Shown here one piece after another: positions 45,255 through 56,603 of a DNA stretch of 64,000 bases (position 1 is the first letter of the stretch; every line of letters begins with the position of its first letter). The DNA comes from Stomoxys calcitrans (taxonomy: Eukaryota; Arthropoda; Insecta; Diptera; Muscidae): the NCBI RefSeq assembly GCF_963082655.1, contig NC_081553.1, positions 227,615,827 to 227,679,826 of the forward strand. The letters run 5' to 3'. The position numbers and the translations under genes were made by a program. Under the pieces are notes generated by a model. That model did no database searches and was not told where the DNA came from. It worked only from the letters and a program-made list of their open reading frames with translations.

Positions 45255-45595
45255 ATTTTTCGTCCGATTTGGCTGAAGTTTAGCGCAAAGACTTTTTTCT
45301 GACTTCCAGTAAAAATTCGAATCGGTCCTTAAACTGATATAGCTCCCATTTAAACCAATTATCGGATTTGACTTCTTGAGCCCCTAAAAGCTAAAATTGT
45401 CATCCGACTTGGCTGAAATTTGGTTCGCGCCTCAACTACTCACACCAAATCCCCTTAAAAACCGATACCCCGACATGACTTCTTGAGACCATAGAAGCCT
45501 AAATCATACCCGATTTGATTGTTGCCAAATAATTTACATTTTTAACTGAAATAATTACGGTAAAGTTTTAGCGGTATCCATGGTGGTAGATATCC
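45255..45595 (+). mobile_element. DINE fragment, 3' half
   Basis: CCGATTTGGCTGAAGTTTAG, CTGATATAGCTCCCATTTAA and GATTTGACTTCTTGAGCCCC are internal units. GCGGTATCCATGGTGGTAG is the start of the 3' end, which then breaks off at the transposase relic. The 5' block is absent and the copy abuts a minus-oriented element head to head. Confidence 0.7.
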
Positions 45596-45785
45596 CATCT
45601 TCTTTTCTTTCTTGTAAATTTGGAAAGCTTTATTTGGGCTTCGTTTTTCAACATCCTTTCCCGGGATATTTTGAGATCTTTAACCATTTGATTTCTACTA
45701 CGTCTTAAAATTCGATGAACTCGAACTTTCATTGGTCGAACTATTTCAGGTGTTGTTGTAGTTTTTTGGAACAACAGTATGGGGT
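45596..45785 (-). pseudogene. mariner-type transposase, N-terminal HTH relic
   Basis: In the minus frame, TTTTPEIVRPMKVRVHRILR, RSRNQMVKDLKISRERMLKN and EAQIKLSKFTRKKR follow the pattern (TPE.V..V..RI.R..RRS...MA..L.IS...M.RILKN...LK..K..K) of the helix-turn-helix region of Tc1/mariner transposases. Only about 55-60 residues remain, and the DDE domain is absent. It borders a DINE fragment on the left and the ACTCT array on the right. Confidence 0.55.
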
Positions 45786-45852
45786 TTGGCAACGCTACCC
45801 GTATCCTTATAACTATTAAAGGTGCAATGAGTTCGACAGTTATTATTCTTCA

Positions 45853-46864
45853 CCCAAATCTAACTGTACTCTAACTGTACTCTAACTCTACTCTAACTCT
45901 ACTCTAACTCTACTCTATCTCTACTCTAACTCTACTCTAACTCTACTCTAACTCTACTCTACTCTACTCTACTCTACTCTAACTCTACTCTACTCTACTC
46001 TACTCTACTCTACTCTAACTCTACTCTAACTCTACTCTAACTCTACTCTAACTCTACTCTATCTCTACTCTAACTCTACTCTAACTCTACTCTACTCTAC
46101 TCTACTCTACTCTACTCTACTCTACTCTACTCTACTCTACTCTACTCTACTCTACTCTACTCTACTCTACTCTACTCTACTCTACTTTACTCTACTCTAC
46201 TCTACTCTACTCTACTCTACTCTACTCTACTCTACTCTACTCTACTCTACTCTACTCTACTCTACTCTACTCTACTCTACTCTACTCTACTCTACTCTAC
46301 TCTACTCTACTCTACTCTACTCTACTCTACTCTACTCTACTCTACTCTACTCTACTCTACTCTACTCTACTCTACTCTACTCTACTCTACTCTACTCTAC
46401 TCTACTCTACTCTACTCTACTCTACTCTACTCTACTCTACTCTACTCTACTCTACTCTACTCTACTCTACTCTACTCTACTCTACTCTACTCTACTCTAC
46501 TCTACTCTACTCTACTCTACTCTACTCTACTCTACTCTACTCTACTCTACTCTACTCTACTCTACTCTACTCTACTCTACTCTACTCTACTCTACTCTAC
46601 TCTACTCTACTCTACTCTACTCTACTCTACTCTACTCTACTCTACTCTACTCTACTCTACTCTACTCTACTCTACTCTACTCTACTCTACTCTACTCTAC
46701 TCTACTCTACTCTACTCTACTCTACTCTACTCTACTCTACTCTACTCTACTCTACTCTACTCTACTCTACTCTACTCTACTCTACTCTACTCTACTCTAC
46801 TCTACTCTACTCTACTCTACTCTACTCTACTCTACTCTACTCTACTCTACTCTACTCTACTCTA
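45853..46864 (+). repeat. (ACTCT)n pentanucleotide array, about 1 kb
   Basis: The first 240 bp alternate ACTCT units with AACTCT variants (period 11, ACTCTAACTCT). From about 46080 to 46864 it is almost pure ACTCT, interrupted only by ACTTT near 46184. There are roughly 190-200 units. Confidence 0.97.
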
Positions 46865-47465
46865 CCATAATGCACATCACTGTGCCACGGGAAACCATAA
46901 TTCCATTGAAAGTGTTAAATGAATGCGTCTGCATTAATAATTTGTATGGACTTAATTTTAATAACCATAAAACAAAAAGACGCAACTTAAGTAATTCCCT
47001 CATTTAACAGTTTTGGGTTTTTTTCATAATTTTTTTATTGTTATTAAATGAATGAATCAGCGAATTTAATACTTAAAAATTAGTAACGAAAAAAATAAAA
47101 GCTCACATGTGAATTTTGTATGGTTTCACTTGAATGTGCTCAATTGGAAATGGAACGGAATTCATATGAAATTAAATTTACCATCAAAATGCGGTTTTTC
47201 GTGATGATTCTTGTTTTGGCTTTTTTGGAATTTTGTGTCAGCTAAAGATGACGATGATGTTGTTACTGATTGGCCATAGAAATATGCAAGCAATCAAAAA
47301 ATGTCACAATTGTTAAAATGACACATGCCCAGACGATATTTTTTGTGATGATAGGTGGGAAGTAAATGATGAAGTCATCATTAGTGTTAGAGGAAACTAA
47401 TATTTGAGCTGGCTTAGTCAAAGAAATCAGCGAATTGTGAGAAATCAATTGAATCACGCATTTAA
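46865..47465. other. unassigned AT-rich sequence
   Basis: No element or gene is recognised. Confidence 0.5.
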
Positions 47466-47468
47466 GTT

Positions 47469-48368
47469 AAAAACAAGTCTAATCGGCCGGGTCGATTTTT
47501 GGGCCCACCATAGATTCTGCTAAAAATGATTTACTGAGTTTGAATTTGAATTATTTTGATCTCAAAAAGTCATTTCAGGATATCGGTACTTAGAGGGGCC
47601 TATATCACCAATATTGCTCGATTCGGATAAATCTTGGCTCTGATGATGATAGTCATAAGATAGATTTTTGGGCCAAATTTCATCCAAATAAGGTGAAAAT
47701 TTAGGCTTCTTGACGCTGAAGAAGTTACATCTGGTGATCGGCTATATGGGTGCTATATCTGTTTATAGACCGATTTGAATCAAACTTGACATACTTATAG
47801 AAAATCATTGCACTAGTCTTTATTCCAAATTTCATTCAAATCGGATGAAAATGGAGGCCTCTAAGGGCTCAACAAGTTAAAGTTATATGGGGGCTATATC
47901 TGCTTATATACCGATTCGAATCATACTTGGCATGGATGATGGAAGTCTTAACTCAAGTTTTTGTTCCAAATTTCAGCCAAACTGAATGAAAATAGAGGCT
48001 TCTAAGGGCTCAAGAAGTCAAATCCGGGGATCGGTTTATATGGGGGCTATAGCTGTTTATAGACCGATTCGTATCATACTCGGCATGGATGTATCTTAAG
48101 TCTTTGTTCCAAATTTTAACCAAATCGGACGAAAATTGAGGCTTTTAGTGCTCACGAAGTCAAATCGGGGGATCGATATGGCCAAGTTGCCACAACTTAC
48201 ATTAAAATTAAGTATCTGTGCAGAATTTTAAGCGGCTAGCTTTACGACTTCGACCGCTATCGTGATTTTGACAGACGGAAGGACGGATGGACGATATAAT
48301 AAATATACTTTATTGGGGTCGCAGATCAATATTTCGAGCTTGCGAGTTGAATTATGTATTGTGAGGGG
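47469..48368 (-). mobile_element. DINE element, both ends present
   Basis: The left end AAACAAGTCTAATCGGCCGG, GTCGATTTTTGGGCCCACCA and TAGATTCTGCTAAAA is a diverged 3' end. Four units follow with GATCGGTTTATATGGGGGCT. The 5' block is on the right: ACCGCTATCGTGATTTTGAC, AGACGGAAGGACGGATGGAC, AATATACTTTATTGGGGTCG, ending TGTGAGGGGGTAA. Confidence 0.8.
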
Positions 48369-48369
48369 G

Positions 48370-48735
48370 TAATTAATATCCGATTTGATTAAAATTTTCC
48401 ATAAAGTGTTGTGGTTTGACCATCAACCTCTGGGCCTAGTTCGGTCCAAATCGGTTTATTGCCTGATATTACCCCCATATAAACCTATTTTGGATCTTTA
48501 CTTCTTGAGCCGCTAGAGGGCGCAATTATAAATTGATTTGACTGAAATTTTGCATGAAGTGTTTTGACTTATAATAATTGTGCCAAGTATGGTATAAATC
48601 GGTTCACAACTTGATATAGCTCCCATATAAACCGATCTCTCAATTATAGTTTTTCAGCCGCTAGAGGGCGCAATTATTAACTGATTTGAATAAAATTTTG
48701 TATAAAGTGATTTGTTTCGATTTTTGTTAGCTGTG
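48370..48735 (+). mobile_element. DINE fragment, internal units only
   Basis: ATCCGATTTGATTAAAATTT, CCATATAAACCTATTTTGGA and GAGCCGCTAGAGGGCGCAAT are plus-oriented units. Neither end is present; it is bounded by minus-oriented copies on both sides. Confidence 0.75.
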
Positions 48736-48754
48736 CCACCGTAGCGCGCTGTCC

Positions 48755-49740
48755 GTCGGATGAAAATTGCGCCCTCTAGAGGCTCAAGAAGTCACGATCC
48801 CAGATCAGTTTATATGGGAGCTATATCAGGTTATGCACCGATATGCGCCACACTTAGAATAGTTCTTGGAAGTCATAACAGAACACCTCATGCGAAATTT
48901 TAGTCAAATCGGACGAGAATTGCGCCCTCTAGAGGCTCTAGAAGTCAAGATCCGAAATCGGTTTATATGGTAGCTATACCAGATTATTAACCGATTTGAA
49001 TCATGCCAAAACACAGTTGTTGCAAGTGATACCAAAACACCACGTGTAAAATTTCATTTCAATCGGATACAAATTGCGCCCTCTAGAGGCTCAAAAAGTC
49101 AAGACCCAAGATCGGTTTATATGGCAGCTATATCAAAACACAGACCTATTTGAACTATACTAAGCTCAGTTGTTGGAAGTGATACCAAAACACCACGTGC
49201 AAAATTTCAGTCAAATCGGACGAGAACTGCGCCCTCTAGAGGCTCAAGAAGTCAAGATCCAAGATCGGTTTATATGACAGCTATACCAGATTATTAACCG
49301 ATTTGAATCATACCAAAACACAGTTGTTGGAAGTGTTAGCAAAACAAAACGTGCAAAATTTCAGTCAAATCGGACGATAATTGCGCCCTCTAGAGGCTCA
49401 AGAAGTCTAGACCCAAGATCGGTTTATATGGCAGCTATATCAATACATGGACCGATTTGGCCCATTTTCAATCCCAACCGACCTACACTAATAGAAAGTA
49501 TTTGTGCAAAATTTCAAGCGGCTAGCTTTACTCCTTCGAAAGATAGCGTGCTTTCGACAGACAGACGGACGGACGTACTGACAGACGTATGGACAGACGG
49601 ACGGACATGGCTAGATCGACTTATAATGACATGACGATCAAGATTGTGTATACTTTATGGGGTCTCAGACGCATATTTCGAGCTGTTACCAACAGAATGA
49701 CGATATTAGTATACCCCCATCCTATGGTGGAGGGTATAAT
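48755..49740 (-). mobile_element. DINE element, 3' end missing
   Basis: It starts inside a unit (CGGATGAAAATTGCGCCCTC) and carries five to six units. It ends with a complete 5' block: GTGCTTTCGACAGACAGACG, GGACATGGCTAGATCGACTT, CCCCATCCTATGGTGGAGGG. The short tract GACGGACGGACGTACTGACA shows a modest expansion of the GAC-rich motif. Confidence 0.85.
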
Positions 49741-51612
49741 GACCCATTTTCCGGTAGCCCTCCGCTCTAACCCACCTTATTCCAAATAACTCATAGATTC
49801 CTTCTGCCTTCCTGTTGTTTTAAAGTTTTATGAAAACAGCATAAACTTTTATGAGCGGAAGTTTCCCCCATGTTAACGCCTTATGTATGCAAACAACATT
49901 GCAGTCCTTGGGAATGAACCTTTTTTGTTTGCCTTTTGCGCTACTCACACACAGTTTGCTTAACATCTACAACAACTTCAAGCAGAGTCTACAACAACTT
50001 GACTCATTTATCTTTCTTCACAACTGAGAATTTAAATATGCCCATTCCCTGGGGGGGAAGTGCTAAAAATATTTCGCATAATGCTTTAGTTTTAGCCTTT
50101 GTAGTTGGCATTAAAAATTTCCCCATGCATATGTAGATGTTGATATCTGCTTTAATGTTATACAACTCACATGCACGCGCGCGCACACACACACTTATAC
50201 ACTTACTTATCGGCCATAAATTATGCTTGTGTCGAAGCAGTTGCTGTTTCACTTGTTTCCGGTGCAAACAGAGTTCTCTACATTTCCGGTGTAGCGTTGT
50301 ACATGTTCTGCGTGTGTGTGTTTTTTGTGCTTCATATTCTCCGCATAATGCTAGCAAAAGCTTTGCAGCTGTGTGTGGGAAGACTTTGAAGGGATCATAA
50401 ATTTAAAGTTGTTAAAGTTCATGTGTCGTAGGATATTATGGAAATTATCAAAAAAAGCAAAACTACTTTTTCTGAAATTAATTAAATTTATGATGTAATG
50501 AAATTTTCGGCATGCCATGAAGGCGTTTCGTATAGACGAAGAGACGGCGAGAATTTTTTATCCATGCTGTATGTGGCAATAAGTTAAGACCATAGGCTAT
50601 GAGGGTATAGGAAAAGTGTGTAAAAACACCAGAACCCGAAACCAAGCCCAGGTAGGCCAAAGCTCAAAATGTTTTCGGAAATTATATCATATATTAGTTA
50701 ATAAATTTTGGAACATTAGGTATTTCTAAGATATTTATAGATATCTTAGAAATACCTGTAGGGGAAGATTCTTTAATAAATTTCAATTAGATTCCGCTTA
50801 ACAAAAAAAATTTTTTTTTTCCTGAAAACATTGCCATGGCTATTGGTTTTATGTCTTTATTGTGCTGCGGTTTACTTTGAATCATCATCGTTGTCATCCC
50901 TTCCCTGGAAGAAAATGATAATGATACGACAACGATATCACCATGTGTCACCCTTCAACGTTCACTTAAGAAATGCCACAATTAAATGGATCGCTTACCA
51001 ACATTACCATTGTTTCAAGGTAAAAATGCGTGGCTGGTTTTTATTATGCCATGGAATTGGGTTTCATTTGAGCTTTCTGTTACCTGTGCAATTTCATTTC
51101 AATAATAAAATCTTTTTACACAACCGAGCAGCAAAAAAGCGATTTGCTTTTTATGCACATATTTCCAGAGGATGAAATGTTAAAAAAAACTGAAATTGTT
51201 TCGAAATGAAATAGTGCCTAGCAAGTAAAAGTTATTTTCCATAGCACTTGGTATTTGGCCTACAAAACCGGAAACATAAAATGCAACAATTTTCACGCCA
51301 TATAAGCAATAAATTCAAGTGTTTGTCGTTCCACATTAAGTTGAGTATGCTAAAGTTATGTAAGCAATGTCGGTGGTCGTGTTGAGCAAGTTTTCTTTTT
51401 CTGAAAGGAGTTGAGATTATAATTGAATATTTTGGCAAAAATTATGAAATGCCATAAAATGGTTTAGAAGTTGAAGAAGCAGAAGAGAAGGGTGAAAATA
51501 ATCCCTTTATCTTCATCGCTCTGTCTACTTTTATACCATTCCAGGGCCTTATTGCATTGAACCCTCTTAATTCTTATAGAGGCTGATAGAAAAAAGATCC
51601 AAGTATTCCATT
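49741..51612. other. unassigned sequence with a perfect hairpin
   Basis: A (CA)n tract lies near 50175-50200. A perfect inverted repeat lies at 50718-50757. No gene or mobile element is recognised; open frames up to 117 codons overlap the CA tract or lack support. Confidence 0.5.
50718..50757. other. perfect 17-bp inverted repeat with 6-nt loop
   Basis: AGGTATTTCTAAGATAT, loop TTATAG, then ATATCTTAGAAATACCT. The arms pair without mismatch. Nothing around it suggests a known element end or a tRNA. Confidence 0.85.
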
Positions 51613-51618
51613 GAAAAA

Positions 51619-52728
51619 CAAGTAAAAAGGCGTTAAGTTCGGCCGGACCGAACTTTGGATACCCACCACCTCGGGTATATATGTAAACCAGCTTTCATCA
51701 AAATCCGGTGAAAATTGCATACCTTATGTCGCATAGCAGTTATATCGAATTATGTTCCGATTTGGACCAAATACTAAATAATAACAAGTCATTGTTCAAT
51801 TGTGTACAACAATATATTGGTCTTTTTAGTAGCTATATCTAAAAATAAACCAATCTGAACTGTATAAGACACGGATGTCGAAAAGCCTAACATAAGTCAC
51901 TGTGTCAAATTCCAGTGACATCGGATTTCAAATGCGCCTTTTATGGGGCCAAGATTTTAAATCGAGATATCGGTCTACATGGCAGCTATATCCAAATCTG
52001 GACCGATTTGAGGAAGTTTGCAAAAAAATGTCGAGGAGGCTAGCACAAAGCACTGTCCCAAATTTCGGCGAAATCGGACAGTAAATGCGCCTTTTATGGG
52101 CCCAAAACCTCAAATCAAGAGATCGGTCTATATGGCAGCTATATCCAAATCTGGACCGATCTGTGCCATATTGCAGAAGTATGTCAAGGGGCTTAACTTA
52201 ACTCACTGTCCCAAATTTCAGCAAAATCGGACAATAAATGTGGCTTTTATGGGCCTACGACCCTAAATCGGAGGATCGGTCTATATGGGAGCTATAACCA
52301 AATCTGGACCGATCTGGGCCAAATTAACGAAGGATGTCGGAGGGCCTAACACAACTCATTGTTCCAAATTTCATCAAAATCGGATATTAAATGTGGCTTT
52401 TATGGGCGTAAGACCCTAAGTCGGAGGATCGGTCTATATGGGGGCTATATCAAGATATAGTCCGATATAGCCCATCTTCGAACTTAACCTGTTTATGAAC
52501 AAAAAAAGATTCTGTGCAAAGTTTCAGCTCAATATCTCTATTTTTATAGACTGTAGCCTGATTTCAACAGACAAACAGACGGACGGACATGTCTAGATCG
52601 TCTTAGATTTTTACGCTTACGATCAAGAATGTATATATTCTTTATAGGATCGGAAATGGATATTTCGATGTGTTGCAAACGGAATGACAAAATGAATATC
52701 CCCCCATCCTTCGGTGGTGGGTACAAAA
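51619..52728 (-). mobile_element. DINE element, subfamily 2, both ends present
   Basis: The left (3') end reads ACAAGTAAAAAGGCGTTAAG, TTCGGCCGGACCGAA and CCACCACCTCGGGTATATAT. About five units follow with GATCGGTCTATATGGCAGCT, CCAAATTTCGGCGAAATCGG and AAATGCGCCTTTTATGGGCC. The right 5' block holds CAACAGACAAACAGACGGAC, GGACATGTCTAGATCGTCTT, CAAGAATGTATATATTCTTT and CCCCATCCTTCGGTGGTGGG. It is the reference copy for subfamily 2. Confidence 0.88.
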
Positions 52729-52765
52729 GCATTGTTTGGATATAGAGAAATGCATACCCTCCATT

Positions 52766-55708
52766 TTTATACCCTCCACCATTGGATGGGGGTATACTAA
52801 TTTCGTCATTCTGTTTGTAACTCCTCGAAATATTCGTCTAAGACCCCATAAAGTATATATATTCTTGATCGACATGAGATTTTGAGTCGATCTAGCCATG
52901 TCCGTCCTTCCGTCCGTCCTTCCGTCTGTCCTTCCGTCCGTCCTTCGGTCCGTCCTTCGGTCCGTCCTTCAGTCCGTCCTTCGGTCCGTCCTTCAGTCCG
53001 TCCTTCGGTCCGTCCTTCCGTGCGTCCTTCCGTGCGTCCCTTGGTCCGTCTTCTTCCGTCCGTCCTTCCGTCCGTCCTTCCGTCCGTCCTTCCGTCCTTC
53101 CTTCCGTCCGTCCTTCCGTCCGTCCTTCCGTCCGTCCTTCCGTCCGTCCTTCCGTCCGTCCTTCCGTCCGTCCTTCCGTCCGTCCTTCCGTCCGTCCTTC
53201 CGTCCGTCCTTCCGTCCGTCCTTCCGTCCGTCCTTCCGTCCGTCCTTCCGTCCGTCCTTCCGTCCGTCCTTCCGTCCGTCCTTCCGTCCTTCCGTCCGTC
53301 CTTCCGTCCGTCCTTCCGTCCGTCCTTCCGTCCGTCCTTCCGTCCGTCCTTCCGTCCGTCCTTCCGTCCGTCCTTCCGTCCGTCCTTCCGTCCGTCCTTC
53401 CGTCCGTCCTTCCGTCCGTCCTTCCGTCCGTCCTTCCGTCCGTCCTTCCGTCCGTCCGTCCTTCCGTCCGTCCTTCCGTCCGTCCTTCCGTCCGTCCTTC
53501 CGTCCGTCCTTCCGTCCGTCCTTCCGTCCGTCCTTCCGTCCGTCCTTCCGTCCGTCCTTCCGTCCGTCCTTCCGTCCGTCCTTCCGTCCGTCCTTCCGTC
53601 CGTCCTTCCGTCCGTCCTTCCGTCCGTCCTTCCGTCCGTCCTTCCGTCCGTCCTTCCGTCCGTCCTTCCGTCCGTCCTTCCGTCCGTCCTTCCGTCCGTC
53701 CTTCCGTCCGTCCTTCCGTCCGTCCTTCCGTCCGTCCTTCCGTCCGTCCTTCCGTCCGTCCTTCCGTCCGTCCTTCCGTCCGTCCTTCCGTCCGTCCTTC
53801 CGTCCGTCCTTCCGTCCGTCCGTCCTTCCGTCCGTCCTTCCGTCCGTCCTTCCGTCCGTCCTTCCGTCCGTCCTTCCGTCCGTCCTTCCGTCCGTCCTTC
53901 CGTCCGTCCTTCCGTCCGTCCTTCCGTCCGTCCTTCCGTCCGTCCTTCCGTCCGTCCTTCCGTCCGTCCTTCCGTCCGTCCTTCCGTCCGTCCGTCCTTC
54001 CGTCCGTCCTTCCGTCCGTCCTTCCGTCCGTCCTTCCGTCCGTCCTTCCGTCCGTCCTTCCGTCCGTCCTTCCGTCCGTCCTTCCGTCCGTCCTTCCGTC
54101 CGTCCTTCCGTCCGTCCTTCCGTCCGTCCTTCCGTCCGTCCTTCCGTCCGTCCTTCCGTCCGTCCTTCCGTCCGTCCTTCCGTCCGTCCTTCCGTCCGTC
54201 CTTCCGTCCGTCCTTCCGTCCGTCCTTCCGTCCGTCCTTCCGTCCGTCCTTCCGTCCGTCCTTCCGTCCTTCCGTCCGTCCTTCCGTCCGTCCTTCCGTC
54301 CGTCCTTCCGTCCGTCCTTCCGTCCGTCCTTCCGTCCGTCCTTCCGTCCGTCCTTCCGTCCGTCCTTCCGTCCGTCCTTCCGTCCGTCCTTCCGTCCGTC
54401 CTTCCGTCCGTCCTTCCGTCCGTCCTTCCGTCCGTCCTTCCGTCCGTCCTTCCGTCCGTCCTTCCGTCCGTCCTTCCGTCCGTCCTTCCGTCCGTCCTTC
54501 CGTCCGTCCTTCCGTCCGTCCTTCCGTCCGTCCTTCCGTCCGTCCTTCCGTCCGTCCTTCCGTCCGTCCTTCCGTCCGTCCTTCCGTCCGTCCTTCCGTC
54601 CGTCCTTCCGTCCGTCCTTCCGTCCGTCCTTCCGTCCGTCCTTCCGTCCGTCCTTCCGTCCGTCCTTCCGTCCGTCCTTCCGTCCGTCCTTCCGTCCGTC
54701 CTTCCGTCCGTCCTTCCGTCCTTCCGTCCGTCCTTCTGTCCGTCCTTCCGTCCGTCCTTCCGTCCGTCCTTCCGTCCGTACTTCCGTCCGTCCTTCCGTC
54801 CGTCCTTCCGTCCGTCCTTCCGTCCGTCCTTCCGTCCGTCCTTCCGTCCGTCCTTCCGTCCGTCCTTCCGTCCGTCCTTCCGTCCGTCCTTCCGTCCGTC
54901 CTTCCGTCCGTCCTTCCGTCCGTCCTTCCGTCCGTCCTTCCGTCCGTCCTTCTGTCCGTCCTTCCGTCCGTCCGTCTGACGAAAGCACGCTAACTTTGGA
55001 AGGAGTAAAGCTATCCGCTTGAAATTTTGCACAAATACTTCTTTTTTGTGTAGTTCGGTCGGAATTGTAAATGGGCCAATTCGGTTCATGTTTTGATATA
55101 GCTGCCATATAAACCGATCTGGGATCTGCACTTCTTGAGCCTCTAGAGGGCGCAATTCTTATCCGATTTGGCTGAAATTGCATGAGGTGTTTTGTTGTGG
55201 TTTGCAACAACTGTGTTGAGTATGGTTTAAATCGGTCCATAACCTGATATAGCTGTCATATAAACCGATCTGGGGTCTTGACTTCTTGAGCCTCTAGAAG
55301 GCGTAATTACCATCCAATTTGGCTGAAATTTTGAACAACGGCTTCTCCCATAAGCTCCAACATTCGTGTCAAATGCGGTCCGAATCGTTCCATAACAAGA
55401 TACATCTCCCATATAAACCGATCTCCTTAGTTTACTTTTTGAGCCTCTAGAGGACGTAATTCCTATGCGATTTGGCTGAAATTTGGCATGACGTGTTTTG
55501 GGATGACTTCCAACAACTATGCTAAGTATGGTGGAAATCGGTTCATAACCTGATTAAGCTGTCATATTAACCGATCTGGGGTCTTGACTTCTTAAGCCTC
55601 TAGAGAGCGCAATTATTATCCGATTTGAGTGAAATTTTGTACAACGGTTTCGCCCATGACCTTCATCATCGACAAATTTGATCCATAGTGGAGCATGCTT
55701 TTACTTGT
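52766..55708 (+). mobile_element. DINE element, subfamily 1, with expanded GTCC tract
   Basis: The complete 5' block reads TATACCCTCCACCATTGGAT, AATTTCGTCATTCTGTTTGT, AAGTATATATATTCTTGATC and GTCGATCTAGCCATGTCCGT. A 2.1 kb minisatellite (52898-54978) then replaces the normal short GTCCGTCTG tract. The element resumes with GAAAGCACGCTAACTTTGGA and AGGAGTAAAGCTATCCGCTT and continues with four units (CCATATAAACCGATCTGGGA, GCCTCTAGAGGGCGCAATTC). The 3' end is partial (GGAGCATGCTTTTACTTGTT). Confidence 0.9.
52898..54978 (+). repeat. 12-bp GTCCGTCCTTCC minisatellite, about 170 units
   Basis: The unit CCGTCCGTCCTT is repeated with very few changes. The first 150 bp are more variable (TTCGGTCC, TTCAGTCC, CCGTGCGT). 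Shorter or longer units at about 53098, 53285, 53452, 53815, 53990, 54265 and 54718 shift the phase. Because 12 is a multiple of three, open frames of 690-780 codons exist on both strands (RPSV, LPSV, RTDG, RKDG tetrapeptides). They are by-products, not genes. Confidence 0.97.
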
Positions 55709-56500
55709 TACCCATTGCTTCTTTCTTAGTCCCTAAACCAATATTTCGAGATGTAACAAAAGGAATGATGCATGAAGTATATCCCCATTCTATGCTAGAG
55801 ATTATATAAAACAGATTTAATCCCCCTTATTTGATATGACAACATGGTAGTTGAATTAAATCATTCCTTTTCAATAATAAATATTTCAAGTGTCGTTAAG
55901 TTTTGTCTCATTTTTAACCAGCAAATTTTTCCTAATAATTAAAAGTTGAGTTGCCAGTATAATCCCCTTAAGAAGAGCGTAACAAATGATTGTAGAATTT
56001 ACAATGTTTGCCATAATAATGACACATTGTTCAAAGTTGTCATTTCCCATTAAGTGCTGCACATTTGTTTAAATAATAATACGAAGACGAAACCAGATGA
56101 GACCTAATGAAATAGTCATTGTTCGCATTGTGGTTTTTCTGAAAAATGCATTTCTCATGTACATGAAAGTACTCAAACAGCTCTAATTAAATACTACAAT
56201 GACTGACGATGAGACTACCTGAATGAATATTTATTTATTTTTACCCATTCATTATTGGCACAAGTGCTGTGAGTAAATAGTAGATAGTGTACACTTGTAC
56301 GTGTGTATGTATGTATGTGAGTATGTATGTGAGTATGTATGTGAGTTAGTATAACATCAACAAAATGTTTAAACATCAGTGTTATAAAAATAAAACCTTT
56401 CTGGCATGCATGCATTTCACCGTTGTCAGTTTTGTGGGAAGCACAGTGTTTTGAAAAGTTATTGAGAGATTAGAACATTCTTTAAAGGTTTATAATTCAA
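55709..56500. other. unassigned sequence
   Basis: The first 100 bp (AACCAATATTTCGAGATGTA, ATCCCCATTCTATGCTAGAG) are a weak relic of a minus-oriented DINE 5' block. A GTATGTATGTGA tract lies at 56295-56346. Otherwise nothing is recognised. Confidence 0.5.
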
Positions 56501-56503
56501 TAT

Positions 56504-56602
56504 AGGTTAGGTTGAAAAGGGGGTGCAGATATTCCTCCGCCACATGACACTATGGACATGTATCTAAGCCAGTAATAGGCTTGTTGTGCGCTCTAAATAC
56601 TA
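56504..56602. mobile_element. short LINE-type fragment with TAGGTTAGGTT end
   Basis: ATAGGTTAGGTTGAAAAGGG, GTGCAGATATTCCTCCGCCA and CAGTAATAGGCTTGTTGTGC. The start resembles that at 61503 (GGTTAGGTTAAAAATGGTGC, AGATATTAATGC). It probably belongs to the LINE B group; it is not telomeric. Confidence 0.45.
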
Positions 56603-56603
56603 A

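Noticed and set aside
48734..48746. GCCACCGTAGCGC as a SINE head fragment
   Set aside because: It matches the SINE start over 13 bp only, at a junction between two DINE copies, and no further SINE sequence follows. It may be a breakpoint relic but cannot be supported.
52882..55240. Open frames of 690-780 codons on both strands (RPSV/LPSV and RTDG/RKDG repeats)
   Set aside because: They are produced by a 12-bp minisatellite whose unit length is a multiple of three and lacks stops in every frame. Both strands and several frames are open at once and no splice or start context exists.
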